NCBI RefSeq assembly: GCF_018474005.1
Contig: NZ_JAHCSH010000003.1
Location: 62,001 to 126,000 of the forward strand
Reading direction: 5' to 3'
Source of the DNA: Curvibacter sp. CHRR-16
Lineage (GTDB): Bacteria > Pseudomonadota > Gammaproteobacteria > Burkholderiales > Burkholderiaceae_C
Length of the DNA: 64,000 nucleotides
Position 1 is the stretch's first letter, and each line of letters starts with the position of its first letter. The position numbers and the translations under genes were made by a program. Shown piece after piece: positions 45,161-53,678 of the stretch. Below the pieces are notes generated by a model, which worked only from the letters and a program-made list of their open reading frames with translations, did no database searches and had not been told where the DNA came from.

Positions 45161-46197
45161 AACACGCAGCACCCGTTATGAACACGCGCACCAAAGTCAT
45201 CATCGACACGGATGTCGATTTCGACGATTACATGGCCATTGTGTATCTGATGCTCAACCCGCAAATCGAGGTGGTGGCGATTTCCGTCACAGGTTGCGGG
45301 GCTGTGCATTTGTCCAAGGGCGTGGAGAACGTTGCCAATTTGCTGACACTGTTTGGCCAAGGCGCACTGCATCTGCCCATTTTGCGCGGAACGTCAGCCC
45401 CCCTGAGCTTTAGCAATGTCTTTCCGGCCGATGTGCGCAACGGCGCTGATATTCACTATGAAGCGCCGTTCCCCGCAACCAATCCGTCCCCAGTTATCCA
45501 CAACGCACAAGACTGGTTGCACGATTTTTTTATTAACAACCATGAACCCATCACCATCCTCTCCATTGGCGGTGGTACCAATTTCGGCACGCTGTTTCGC
45601 ACGGCCCAGCAAGACCCCATTCTCCAAGCGAAACTCAAGAGTGGAATACAGCAAATCGTGATGATGGGGGGCAATATCCTGCCGCGCTACATCACTCCAG
45701 GTGCGGTGGGCAATATTGAGCCCACCTTGGGCAGCAATGTGATCTACCGCAACACGGTCGCCGAATGGAATATTTTTATTGACCCACTGGGTGCGCAACT
45801 GATGTTTGAATTTGGCGTTCCACTGCGCTTGATCGCCCTGAACGCCACCAACGATGTGCCGCTGGATCAGGGCTTTGTGGATGCGCTCAAAAGCATCGAC
45901 ACACCAGCGGCGAAATTCCTCAGCGCTGTCTTGGCCTATCCCGGCAATGCTGCTGGCATTGGTACTTATCTGTCCTTCTGGGATCCTTTGGCCGCCTGCA
46001 CGATTGCAGTTCCATCGCTGGTCAGCACCCAAGTGTTCCCACTGATGGTCTACCAAGAGCTGAACGAGGAAGACGACCAAAGTGCCAGCCTGATAGTGGA
46101 TGCCAAGTACGGCTCCCCCATAGATGTCGCGATTTCAGCCAACAAGAACGCTGTTTACAGCGAATTCCTGCGGGTCATGCGCCTGTCCACTACATAA
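45157..46197 (+). CDS. Inosine/uridine-preferring nucleoside hydrolase-like protein
   Basis: A 346-residue cytoplasmic-looking protein of the nucleoside hydrolase fold. The calcium-binding N-terminal motif reads IIDTDVDFDDYMAI (Asp17, 19, 23, 24) where the family usually has DTDPG-x-DD, so the Pro-Gly pair is changed to Val-Asp. Other landmarks are ILSIGGGTNFG, QQIVMMGGNI and the substrate/metal region AEWNIFIDPLGAQLMF. The later metal Asp is in SFWDPLAA. It has no signal peptide although both neighbours are exported. The altered motif may mean a different sugar or amide substrate. Confidence 0.85.
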   Translation: MKHAAPVMNTRTKVIIDTDVDFDDYMAIVYLMLNPQIEVVAISVTGCGAVHLSKGVENVANLLTLFGQGALHLPILRGTSAPLSFSNVFPADVRNGADIHYEAPFPATNPSPVIHNAQDWLHDFFINNHEPITILSIGGGTNFGTLFRTAQQDPILQAKLKSGIQQIVMMGGNILPRYITPGAVGNIEPTLGSNVIYRNTVAEWNIFIDPLGAQLMFEFGVPLRLIALNATNDVPLDQGFVDALKSIDTPAAKFLSAVLAYPGNAAGIGTYLSFWDPLAACTIAVPSLVSTQVFPLMVYQELNEEDDQSASLIVDAKYGSPIDVAISANKNAVYSEFLRVMRLSTT

Positions 46198-46228
46198 CGA
46201 ATGTCCAACCAGAGAGGGAGAAAGTGAA

Positions 46229-47860
46229 ATGTTCCAACGTTCAATGAAAACCTGCATACAGCTTAGCTGTGTGGCACTACTGGGCGCATCGGCCAGCGCA
46301 TTGGCGGCCGATATGCACAAACCAGCCAACACCTGCACGGGCACTTATCCCAGCTACTGGCAAGACATCGCGCCCAAGTTTGCCGATATGTGGAAGGGCC
46401 AAACCATCAGCAATGCGCCCACTGGCGCGTACTCTGGACCTATCTTCAAGCTCTCGGACGACTATCCACGCCAGCCTGTAGACGATAAAGCCCACCAGCC
46501 CTGGCGCTCGTCCAAATTCGATGCATTGTTCGATCCTGCCACCAAGCCCAAAGTCAAAGAAAAATTGGCCAAAGAGTATGGCTGGCTGGTGTACCAGTAC
46601 ATTCTGGCTGGCAATATCAACCGCAGCGGACAGACAGACTTTGATGTCTGCGAAAACCCTGTTCGCCCCTGGTACCACATCGCTTTCCAGACCTACGATC
46701 CACTCAGTGGTCGTGAGTTTATTCACGGCTTGACGCGTGAAGCGCCCGTGACGTTCTCCATCAAATCGGGCACAGGCACTGCGGCCACCACCATGTGGGC
46801 CGTAGCCATTTACAACGCCACGGCGGCCTACACGCTGGGCACTGTCTGGCAAAAAGACGGTACCGCCAAAATTCCCACAGCCAACATCCGTTTTGATGAA
46901 GGCGCTGTGATTGGCAAACCCCTGTTCAACACGGCCACGCTGGATCAACTCCCAGTACTGGCCAATATGCCACGCTGGAATGCCAATATTTCTGACCCGA
47001 CCTTCTGCCAAACACCAGAGAATGCAACGATGGCAGAGCAATCCAACCTCTGCCCTCGCAATTACGCCAAATGGAACGATGTGCGCCTGATGCAGTTCGA
47101 TATTTCCGTGGCTGACCACCGCGCCAAAAGCACGGGCTGGGTATACGGCACCTTTGTCGCCGATGGGCAGCGCAAAGCCAAGGTCAAAGACCAGTGGCAG
47201 CGGGTTAGTTTGCTGGGGCTGATGTGGGGCAACGATACGCCACCTGCAGGCCAATTGGCATACAACTACCCCCCCAATCCACGCAAAAACGGCTTCAAAC
47301 AGGAAGTCATTTTCTGGGACGTGGTCGATGAGCTGAACTCCTACGGCGGCACGGGCACCGTGCAACGCATGGGGCATTTGGGTTCCAATCACCGCCTGAA
47401 CGGCCCGGCCGACAATGCCAATAGCTCCTGCATGTCCTGCCATGGCACGGCCTCTGTGCCCGACAAGACCTTCACAACGCCGCCACTGCTGGCTCAGTTC
47501 TCTGCGATGACCAAACAATCCGTGGCACCAGTCAATGGATTGACCGATGTAGGTCTTGATCGCAGCGGTACACCCGCCACCCAGCAAAATGGTGTGACAT
47601 TCAGTGAAATGGATGCCATCTATTTCGCCAATGTGATGGCTGGAACATCGTTCAACATGACCACACCGGGCGGCAAAAACGTGATGGGTGAAGGCGTACC
47701 GGCCTACCCCAACCCAGCACAAAAGCAATGGATAGCCTTGGATTACTCCCTCCAACTGTCCATGTCACTGAAGCAGTGGATGCAGTGGCAAGCGGATCAG
47801 GCAGCGCAAACACCGTCTGAAAACCGCAAATTCGTCAAACCATTGCGCCGCGTCCAGTAA
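46229..47860 (+). CDS. Exported monoheme c-type cytochrome-like protein, unknown function
   Basis: A 543-residue protein with signal peptide (CIQLSCVALLGASASALAA). A single heme-binding motif CMSCH (Cys401, Cys404, His405) lies in NSSCMSCHGTAS; the rest has no further CxxCH. The long N-terminal part, with TYDPLSGREFIHGLTREAPV and MWAVAIYNATAAYTLG, resembles no family I know. GAGGGAG precedes the ATG at 46229. It is third in a unit with the secreted protein and the nucleoside-hydrolase-like gene (31 bases apart). A periplasmic redox role is inferred from the heme site. Confidence 0.8.
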   Translation: MFQRSMKTCIQLSCVALLGASASALAADMHKPANTCTGTYPSYWQDIAPKFADMWKGQTISNAPTGAYSGPIFKLSDDYPRQPVDDKAHQPWRSSKFDALFDPATKPKVKEKLAKEYGWLVYQYILAGNINRSGQTDFDVCENPVRPWYHIAFQTYDPLSGREFIHGLTREAPVTFSIKSGTGTAATTMWAVAIYNATAAYTLGTVWQKDGTAKIPTANIRFDEGAVIGKPLFNTATLDQLPVLANMPRWNANISDPTFCQTPENATMAEQSNLCPRNYAKWNDVRLMQFDISVADHRAKSTGWVYGTFVADGQRKAKVKDQWQRVSLLGLMWGNDTPPAGQLAYNYPPNPRKNGFKQEVIFWDVVDELNSYGGTGTVQRMGHLGSNHRLNGPADNANSSCMSCHGTASVPDKTFTTPPLLAQFSAMTKQSVAPVNGLTDVGLDRSGTPATQQNGVTFSEMDAIYFANVMAGTSFNMTTPGGKNVMGEGVPAYPNPAQKQWIALDYSLQLSMSLKQWMQWQADQAAQTPSENRKFVKPLRRVQ

Positions 47861-47892
47861 GCCGCGGCCATTCTGACGGCACCGGGCCGTCA

Positions 47893-47929
47893 CCTGCACC
47901 ACGTATCCAAGGCGATTGCGTGGTGCAGG
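47893..47929. other. Perfect 11-bp stem-loop after the monoheme gene
   Basis: CCTGCACCACG (47893-47903) pairs with CGTGGTGCAGG (47919-47929) across 15 bases. It lies 33 bases after the monoheme gene stop and has no T-run. It may be a weak terminator or 3' stability element. The remaining 217-base gap before the beta-glucosidase shows nothing else clear. Confidence 0.5.
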
Positions 47930-48077
47930 CACCGTCCTGCCTGCCCCCCACCGCCATCAGCGGCTGCCTTTGTTCATAAAAAGATACATCTGCCGGCATC
48001 CAGCCGCAAAAAGTTAGCGCTATGCATGTTTAGACTACCGTTCGTTTTGCAATTTCCATAACGAGCGGGACAAATCT

Positions 48078-49427
48078 ATGACTGCAGCCATGCGCACCAG
48101 CGCGTCAGTAATCAGCACTTTTGACACCACCTTCCCCGTCACATTTCGCTGGGGCGTAGCCACTAGCGCTTACCAAATCGAGGGAGCCGCCGCCCAAGGC
48201 GGTCGCGGCCCTTCCATTTGGGACGCTTTTTCGCACCGCCCCGGCACGGTGGTCAACGGCGACACGGGCGATGTGGCCTGCGACCACTACCACCGCTGGG
48301 AGTCCGACTTGGATCTGATCCAAAGCCTGAATGTGGACAGCTACCGCTTCTCGGTATCCTGGTCGCGCGTGCAACCGCAAGGCTATGGCGCTTGGAACCA
48401 AACTGGGTTGGACTTTTATGACCGCTTGGTCGATGGCCTGCTGGCACGCGGCATCAGCCCCTTCATGACGCTGTTCCACTGGGACTTGCCGCAAGCCCTG
48501 CAGGACAAGCAAGAAGGCTGGGAAGCGCGGGACACCGCCTACCGCTTTGCCGAATACGCCGAGCGCATGGGCCGCTTGCTGGGCGACCGCGTGGCCAGCA
48601 TCGCCACCCACAACGAACCGTGGGTGGTAGCCGTGCTGGGCAACGAACAAGGCATTTTTGCCCCAGGCAAGAAAGACGTGCCCACCATGCTGCGCGTCTC
48701 GCACAACCTGCTGCTGGGACACGGTTTGGCACTGCAAGCCATGCGTGCAGCCGGGGTAAAAGCACCACTGGGCATCGTGCTCAACCAATCGCCCGCCACC
48801 CCAGCCACCGAGAGCGAGGCTGACAAGCAGCTCGCCGAGCAAGAGTATGCCCGCTTCGTGCGCTGGTACATGGAGCCCATCTTCTGCAAGCGCTACCCCG
48901 ACAAAACTGGGCGTCCACTGCCTGACAACATTGAAGCTGGCGATATGGACACCATTGCGCAGCCACTGGACTTCTTGGGCATCAACTACTACACCCGCAT
49001 TTGGGCCAGCAGCAGCACCCCCCCCGTACCCGCACCCAACAAGGATGGCGTATCGGACATGGGCTGGGAGAACTACGCCCAAGGCCTGACCGAATTGCTG
49101 CAAGGCATTCATCGTGACTACACACTGCCTCCCATCTACATCACGGAAAACGGTTTTGCCGAAGCCGACACCGTGGCCCATGGCCACGTGAATGACCCCG
49201 GTCGATTGGCCTATATGCAAAGCCACTTGCGCGCACTGCGTGCAGCCATGGCAGCGGGAGTGGATGTGCGCGGCTTCTTCTACTGGAGCCTGATGGACAA
49301 CTTCGAATGGGCCAGTGGCTACGCCAAGCGCTTTGGCCTAGTGCACGTGGACTACGCCACGCAACAGCGCACGCTGAAAAACAGTGCGCTGTGGTACCGC
49401 GAGTTTGTGAAAAGCCAGCGCGCTTAA
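48078..49427 (+). CDS. Beta-glucosidase, glycoside hydrolase family 1
   Basis: Retaining beta-glucosidase of 449 residues, the usual size, with no signal peptide. The N-terminus has FRWGVATSAYQIEGAAAQGGRGPSIWD-type family start (split here by its sub-motifs GVATSAYQIEG and GPSIWDAF). The acid/base Glu180 is in THNEPW and the nucleophile Glu357 in YITENGF. FFYWSLMDNFEWASGY near the C-terminus completes the aglycone site. Two in-frame ATG codons (48078, 48090) are possible. It stands alone in the window, with no transporter or regulator adjacent. Confidence 0.95.
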   Translation: MTAAMRTSASVISTFDTTFPVTFRWGVATSAYQIEGAAAQGGRGPSIWDAFSHRPGTVVNGDTGDVACDHYHRWESDLDLIQSLNVDSYRFSVSWSRVQPQGYGAWNQTGLDFYDRLVDGLLARGISPFMTLFHWDLPQALQDKQEGWEARDTAYRFAEYAERMGRLLGDRVASIATHNEPWVVAVLGNEQGIFAPGKKDVPTMLRVSHNLLLGHGLALQAMRAAGVKAPLGIVLNQSPATPATESEADKQLAEQEYARFVRWYMEPIFCKRYPDKTGRPLPDNIEAGDMDTIAQPLDFLGINYYTRIWASSSTPPVPAPNKDGVSDMGWENYAQGLTELLQGIHRDYTLPPIYITENGFAEADTVAHGHVNDPGRLAYMQSHLRALRAAMAAGVDVRGFFYWSLMDNFEWASGYAKRFGLVHVDYATQQRTLKNSALWYREFVKSQRA

Positions 49428-49459
49428 AGGCCGCTGGGCAACGCCGCTCCTCGATGCAT

Positions 49460-50320
49460 TCATGGCATCGGGCGGTCTGCATCCATTTTCAAGAAATGGT
49501 CTTCAATGAAAGATTGCTCGGCCACTTGGCGCTTGAGTGCTTGTTCCAGTTTTTCAATTTGGGCCAGCAAGGTTTTCTCGCGGGCGGCAAATTTGTCCAG
49601 CAACTCCATGCGCTCTTGGGTCATCATGCCCGCCTCTTCGGGGCTGATCACGGTTGGTGGCGCGTCAAAGTGCTGGTGGTTGATTTGCGCCCGTATTTCA
49701 TCGAGCTGGCTAGCGTTCTCTTCCGCGTGCCGCTCGGCTTTGCGGGCACGCTCGCGGGCCTGCTCCAGTTCAGCCTGCAGCTCTTGGGTACGTTGCTGCA
49801 ATAGCGCCACTTGCCCACCGGCTGTACCTCGCTCTTGCAAATCTTCTTGCAAAGCCGTGCTGGCCTGGCTAGCGCCAGTGAGCCGCAGTTGGGCCATTTC
49901 CAATTCTTCTTGCAAACTGTGGTTTTGGGCCAGCGCTCTGTTGAGTTCGGCTTGGAGTTTGGCACGCAGGTCTTCTTTGGTGGCCTCCTCCGCTCCATCG
50001 GCGTGACGGCCCTGCATGTCTTGCCGACGCATGTGGTCACTGATGTTTTTGAGCTGAAAAGACAGGTCTTGCAAGGCACGACCATGGGTGTTGTCGCGCA
50101 TATGGTGGGCTTGGACTACACGCTCCAAGTCGTTGGTCGTGCGCTTGGCCGCAAGCTTGAGCTGCTTGCCTGCCTCCATGCTCAGGCTGGCGGCCTTGAG
50201 CAAATCGGCTCGGCCTTGGCGTATGGTGTCCTGAATCCTATACAGGATGAAACCCGCCACGGCCATAAAGACCAAGTTGGCAAAAAACAGGAAGCCATAC
50301 GCAAAGTTAAGCCATTTCAT
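49460..50320 (-). CDS. Membrane-anchored coiled-coil protein in chemotaxis operon
   Basis: A 286-residue protein with one N-terminal membrane helix (about 5-28, AYGFLFFANLVFMAVAGFILY), followed by a long, nearly continuous coiled coil (about 40-280) rich in Glu, Gln, Lys and Leu. No enzymatic motif is seen. The start overlaps the stop of the response regulator gene by four bases, so it belongs to the receptor/CheX/regulator unit and may link that system to the membrane or polar apparatus (inference). Confidence 0.8.
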   Translation of the reverse strand: MKWLNFAYGFLFFANLVFMAVAGFILYRIQDTIRQGRADLLKAASLSMEAGKQLKLAAKRTTNDLERVVQAHHMRDNTHGRALQDLSFQLKNISDHMRRQDMQGRHADGAEEATKEDLRAKLQAELNRALAQNHSLQEELEMAQLRLTGASQASTALQEDLQERGTAGGQVALLQQRTQELQAELEQARERARKAERHAEENASQLDEIRAQINHQHFDAPPTVISPEEAGMMTQERMELLDKFAAREKTLLAQIEKLEQALKRQVAEQSFIEDHFLKMDADRPMP

Positions 50321-51279
50321 GTCTTCACCACAAAGAAGGCCATGCGCCCTTCGCCATAGCCTGGAATGGAGATGCGGTAATCGGAACGCTGGCCATCCTG
50401 GGCCACGATTTCAGCCAACTTGGCAAAGGTGTTTTGCACCACACTGACTTTGCTCAGCGTGACATCGAGTTTCACTGGCAATGCCGACTGCTGCAAACAC
50501 ACCGATGCCCCGCGCAAAAAGTCACTGGCTTTGTCCAGCATCGCTTGGTCAGGGCTGCCACTGGCCATATGGGTACGCACCTGCAACGGCTGCATGCGCG
50601 CGGCACCACCGCCCACCATGCACACGGCATTGCTGTCCATGATGCCCACGGCATAAACGCCTTTGCGCCCGGCTGCGGTGTACAGGCCCAACAAGTTGTT
50701 GGCGGTGAGCTTATCCAACGTGAGCTTTTCGTTGGGAATCAGACGAAATGGCACATTGCCCAAGTGGTTCACCAGCAGCAATTGCATGTCCGAGTGACTC
50801 AAGGGCGCATCGCCGTCGTCAGGGGCTTGGGCTGCGCCGGCATTGCGTGGGTTCATGGCGGCGGTAATTTGCTGCACCAAATCTTTGACGGCGTTGTGCA
50901 CCACAGCGGCCAACTCGGCATCATTGAACGGTTTGTGCAGTATGAACAAAGCCCCGTTGCTGATGGCCTCTTCCAGCATGCTGGGGGTTCGTTCGGTGGT
51001 GACAAAACCCACACGGATGTTGTCATGCCCCATTTGCCGCAAAGCCTGCACCATTTCCAAACCCGACACTTTGGGCATGTGCCAGTCGGTGATAACCAAG
51101 TCGGGCTTGAACTGCTCAATCAAATCCAAGGCCTGCTCGCCATCTTGTGCCGTTTGCACTTCCAGCGGGCTGTAGCCGCAGTTGGCAATTGCTCGCTTGA
51201 CGATGGCTTGGATGGCACGGCTGTCATCCACCACCAGAAAACGCAGTGGAGTGGGCAATTGGACAGGAGCGATGGACAT
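50317..51279 (-). CDS. Response regulator with CheX-like C-terminal domain
   Basis: A 320-residue protein. An N-terminal CheY-like receiver (about 12-135) has the phospho-Asp in DLVITDWHMPKVSG (about 60) and Lys in FILHKPFND. A linker (about 140-160) and a second alpha/beta domain (about 165-320) with IMDSNAVCMVGGGAARM and the end GEGRMAFFVVKT follow. That domain may be CheX/CheC-like, but the phosphatase E-x2-N motif is not clear. It follows the CheX-like gene by 18 bases and overlaps the coiled-coil gene. Confidence 0.82.
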   Translation of the reverse strand: MSIAPVQLPTPLRFLVVDDSRAIQAIVKRAIANCGYSPLEVQTAQDGEQALDLIEQFKPDLVITDWHMPKVSGLEMVQALRQMGHDNIRVGFVTTERTPSMLEEAISNGALFILHKPFNDAELAAVVHNAVKDLVQQITAAMNPRNAGAAQAPDDGDAPLSHSDMQLLLVNHLGNVPFRLIPNEKLTLDKLTANNLLGLYTAAGRKGVYAVGIMDSNAVCMVGGGAARMQPLQVRTHMASGSPDQAMLDKASDFLRGASVCLQQSALPVKLDVTLSKVSVVQNTFAKLAEIVAQDGQRSDYRISIPGYGEGRMAFFVVKT

Positions 51280-51297
51280 GGTCTAGTGGCTCTTACG

Positions 51298-51810
51298 TTA
51301 CGTATGGAGAATATGAAAAACAATCACCTGCAGCCTTGCCAGCGGCGTATGGCTGCAATATATAGCGCTAGCCGTGCTGCGTGTTGTGATATGCGCAAAC
51401 TCCGATGCAGAAACGGCAAAAGGCAATCCAATCGTCATATCGGCATCGCCGCTGATATGCAAAGCAATGCTGTCTGACAACACATTACACACTTCCGAAC
51501 AAGCATCGCGCAGATCGGCTTCTGGCAATGTGTCGGGGGCTTGGCCAAACATATGCGCGGCCACGGCCAAGGCGTCAGGCCGCTCAATCAGCACCGCCAC
51601 ACCAGCCGTTCGGTTTTCAGCCGCTACATCCAAGGGCATGAAATAGCTGAATTCGGTGTAATCGAGCGCACGCCCTTCAGCGCTTGTGTAGTCAAACCCG
51701 CGGGATTCGCCCGCCAAAAACTGCCACGATTGCCCCAAGCTAGCGCGCACCAATTCAACTTGGTACGGCTGCAGGGGGTCAGGTATCCAAAGCACGAGGG
51801 GTACTGCCAA
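51298..51810 (-). CDS. CheX-like protein
   Basis: A 170-residue protein. The segment DLRDACSEVCNVLSDSIALHIS (split here as DACSEVCNVLSD) carries the E-x2-N pattern of CheC/CheX phosphatases (Glu and Asn near residues 102-105). An ISGDADMTIGLPFAV strand pair follows. It could dephosphorylate the adjacent response regulator. The start is poorly defined: TTG at 51810 lies 6 bases after the receptor stop; a GTG at 51795 is an alternative. It is in one transcription unit with the receptor upstream. Confidence 0.7.
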   Translation of the reverse strand: MAVPLVLWIPDPLQPYQVELVRASLGQSWQFLAGESRGFDYTSAEGRALDYTEFSYFMPLDVAAENRTAGVAVLIERPDALAVAAHMFGQAPDTLPEADLRDACSEVCNVLSDSIALHISGDADMTIGLPFAVSASEFAHITTRSTASAIYCSHTPLARLQVIVFHILHT

Positions 51811-51816
51811 AAAAGC

Positions 51817-53568
51817 TTAGAAACTTTCCCATTCGTCGTCAGTACTTCTTGCTTTGGCGGCTACAGGTTTTGGCAAGGCAGGTGCCGCTTTGGCCAAAAC
51901 CGTGGGTTTGGCAGGGGCAGGCGCCACCGGTTTGCGGGGTGCTAGGGCTGGCTTGCTGGCTGTACTGGCCGTGTGGGGTGCACTACTGGGTTGGTGTATC
52001 GCACTGCGGGGGACATTCGTGCCGTTGAGCTTGAATACCCCCACCGCCTGCACCAGCTCTTGGGCCTGCCCTTTGAGGCTGGCCGCCGCCGCGGCCATCT
52101 CTTCGACCAAGGCCGCGTTTTGCTGCGTCGTCTGGTCTATGGTTGTTACTGCGGTACCAACTTTGTGCACGCCTTCGCTTTGCTCGGCACTGGCGGCACT
52201 GATTTCGGCCACGATGTCGGTCACGCGTTTGATGCTGCTGACCACCTCTTGCATGATCTGACCTGCTTGATCCACTTGGCTGGTGCCCTTTTCGACCCGT
52301 TCTACGCTGGTGCTGATCAGGGTTTTGATTTCTTTGGCCGCTTCGGCGCTGCGCCCTGCCAAGGCGCGCACTTCACTGGCTACCACGGCAAAGCCTCTGC
52401 CTTGTTCGCCTGCGCGGGCCGCTTCTACGGCGGCGTTCAGGGCCAGGATGTTGGTTTGGAAGGCGATGCCGTCGATGACGCCGATGATGTCGGCAATCTT
52501 TTTGCTGGCTTCGTGGATACCGCGCATGGTGCCCACCACTTGACCAACTACCTCACCACCTTGCACCGCTACAGTGCTAGCGTTTTGGGCCAACTGATTG
52601 GCCTGCAGCGCGTTGTCAGCGTTTTGGCGGACGGTTGAACCCAGTTGCGCCATACTGGCAGCGGTTTGTTGCAGTGAGTTGGCTTGGCTTTCAGTGCGGG
52701 AAGACAGGTCTTGGTTGCCTTGCGCTATTTCGTTGCTGGCCAAGGCCACGGAATCGGAGCCACGCCGCACATTGTTCACCACGGTCACCAAGTTGCCCTG
52801 CATTTTTTGCAGCGATGCCAGCAAACGCCCGACCTCATCGGTAGTGCTCACCGTAATAGAAGCACTCAAATCACCCGAGGCGACGCGCTCGGCCACACTG
52901 GTCGCCTGCTCCAACGGCTTCGTAATGGTTCCCGCCAGCAACCAAGTGCACACCCCCCCCATGGCGATGCCGATAAGGCCCAACGTCATCAGCAATATAT
53001 TGCTGGTCTTGCGGTTGGCCTCAATCTCAGCACCCAGAGCGTTCACTTGCGCACGCTCGACTTGCAGCAAATCCTCTATCCTCTTCATGTACTGGACGGT
53101 TTTGGGAAGATAGTCTTGCTCGAGCAGCTTAAGGGCCTCATCACCCTTTCCCTCATTCTTGAGGGCAAAAATTGCTTCACGCGCTGCTGTGCAGGCTTTG
53201 CGCAAGGACTCTATGTCGGCCACAGTGGCCTTTTCCTCGGGCGTGTTCATTTCCTCTTGCATGGCCTTGAGAAGTTCTGCCGATATTTTTGAAGACTGCG
53301 CCTGTTCGCCTTTAAAAAAATCCATCAAGGTAGGGTCTGAACTGCGGGTAACGGCGATGGCACGGGTCACACTGGCTTGCACATGGCGATACCAGTCGCT
53401 GATGATGCGCTCCGTCCTGATGGGGTTTTGCATCATCTCCTGCGTGGCATCTGCCACCGCATTGAGGCGCGACATACTCAAGCCGATGATGAAAACCGAT
53501 AACAGCAACAGTGCTGAAAAACCCAACGCCAATCTTTTCGATACGGATAAATTTGATAACTGGCGCAT
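51817..53568 (-). CDS. Methyl-accepting chemotaxis protein with C-terminal EWESF tether
   Basis: A 583-residue receptor: first membrane helix (about 10-30), periplasmic four-helix bundle ligand domain (about 35-185), second helix (about 190-210), HAMP (about 210-265) and signalling domain to about 510. The signalling tip is [20 protein letters not shown]. The C-terminal extension of about 70 residues is Ala/Pro/Lys-rich and ends DDEWESF, which fits the NWETF-type pentapeptide that docks CheR/CheB. AGGAG precedes the ATG at 53568. It is followed by CheX-like and response-regulator genes. Its signalling domain DNA is nearly identical to part of the next receptor. Confidence 0.92.
   Translation of the reverse strand: MRQLSNLSVSKRLALGFSALLLLSVFIIGLSMSRLNAVADATQEMMQNPIRTERIISDWYRHVQASVTRAIAVTRSSDPTLMDFFKGEQAQSSKISAELLKAMQEEMNTPEEKATVADIESLRKACTAAREAIFALKNEGKGDEALKLLEQDYLPKTVQYMKRIEDLLQVERAQVNALGAEIEANRKTSNILLMTLGLIGIAMGGVCTWLLAGTITKPLEQATSVAERVASGDLSASITVSTTDEVGRLLASLQKMQGNLVTVVNNVRRGSDSVALASNEIAQGNQDLSSRTESQANSLQQTAASMAQLGSTVRQNADNALQANQLAQNASTVAVQGGEVVGQVVGTMRGIHEASKKIADIIGVIDGIAFQTNILALNAAVEAARAGEQGRGFAVVASEVRALAGRSAEAAKEIKTLISTSVERVEKGTSQVDQAGQIMQEVVSSIKRVTDIVAEISAASAEQSEGVHKVGTAVTTIDQTTQQNAALVEEMAAAAASLKGQAQELVQAVGVFKLNGTNVPRSAIHQPSSAPHTASTASKPALAPRKPVAPAPAKPTVLAKAAPALPKPVAAKARSTDDEWESF
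52322..52503. repeat. Near-identical receptor segment, copy 1
   Basis: About 182 bases encoding the signalling tip match 53983-54164 with a single mismatch (at about 52432), including third codon positions. Identity falls off on both sides. Confidence 0.85.
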
Positions 53569-53678
53569 CGCCACACTCCTCGTACAAACTGATTGGCCAT
53601 GCTAGTCAATATCAGCACCATGCGCATCGTTCAAGGTGCCCTGTTGGCTAACGCAAGCTATTTTTTGCGGTTTTTTAC

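Noticed and set aside
46277..47755. A 492-codon minus-strand open frame opposite the monoheme gene
   Set aside because: No ribosome site or recognisable domain; the plus-strand frame has a signal peptide, ribosome site and heme motif.
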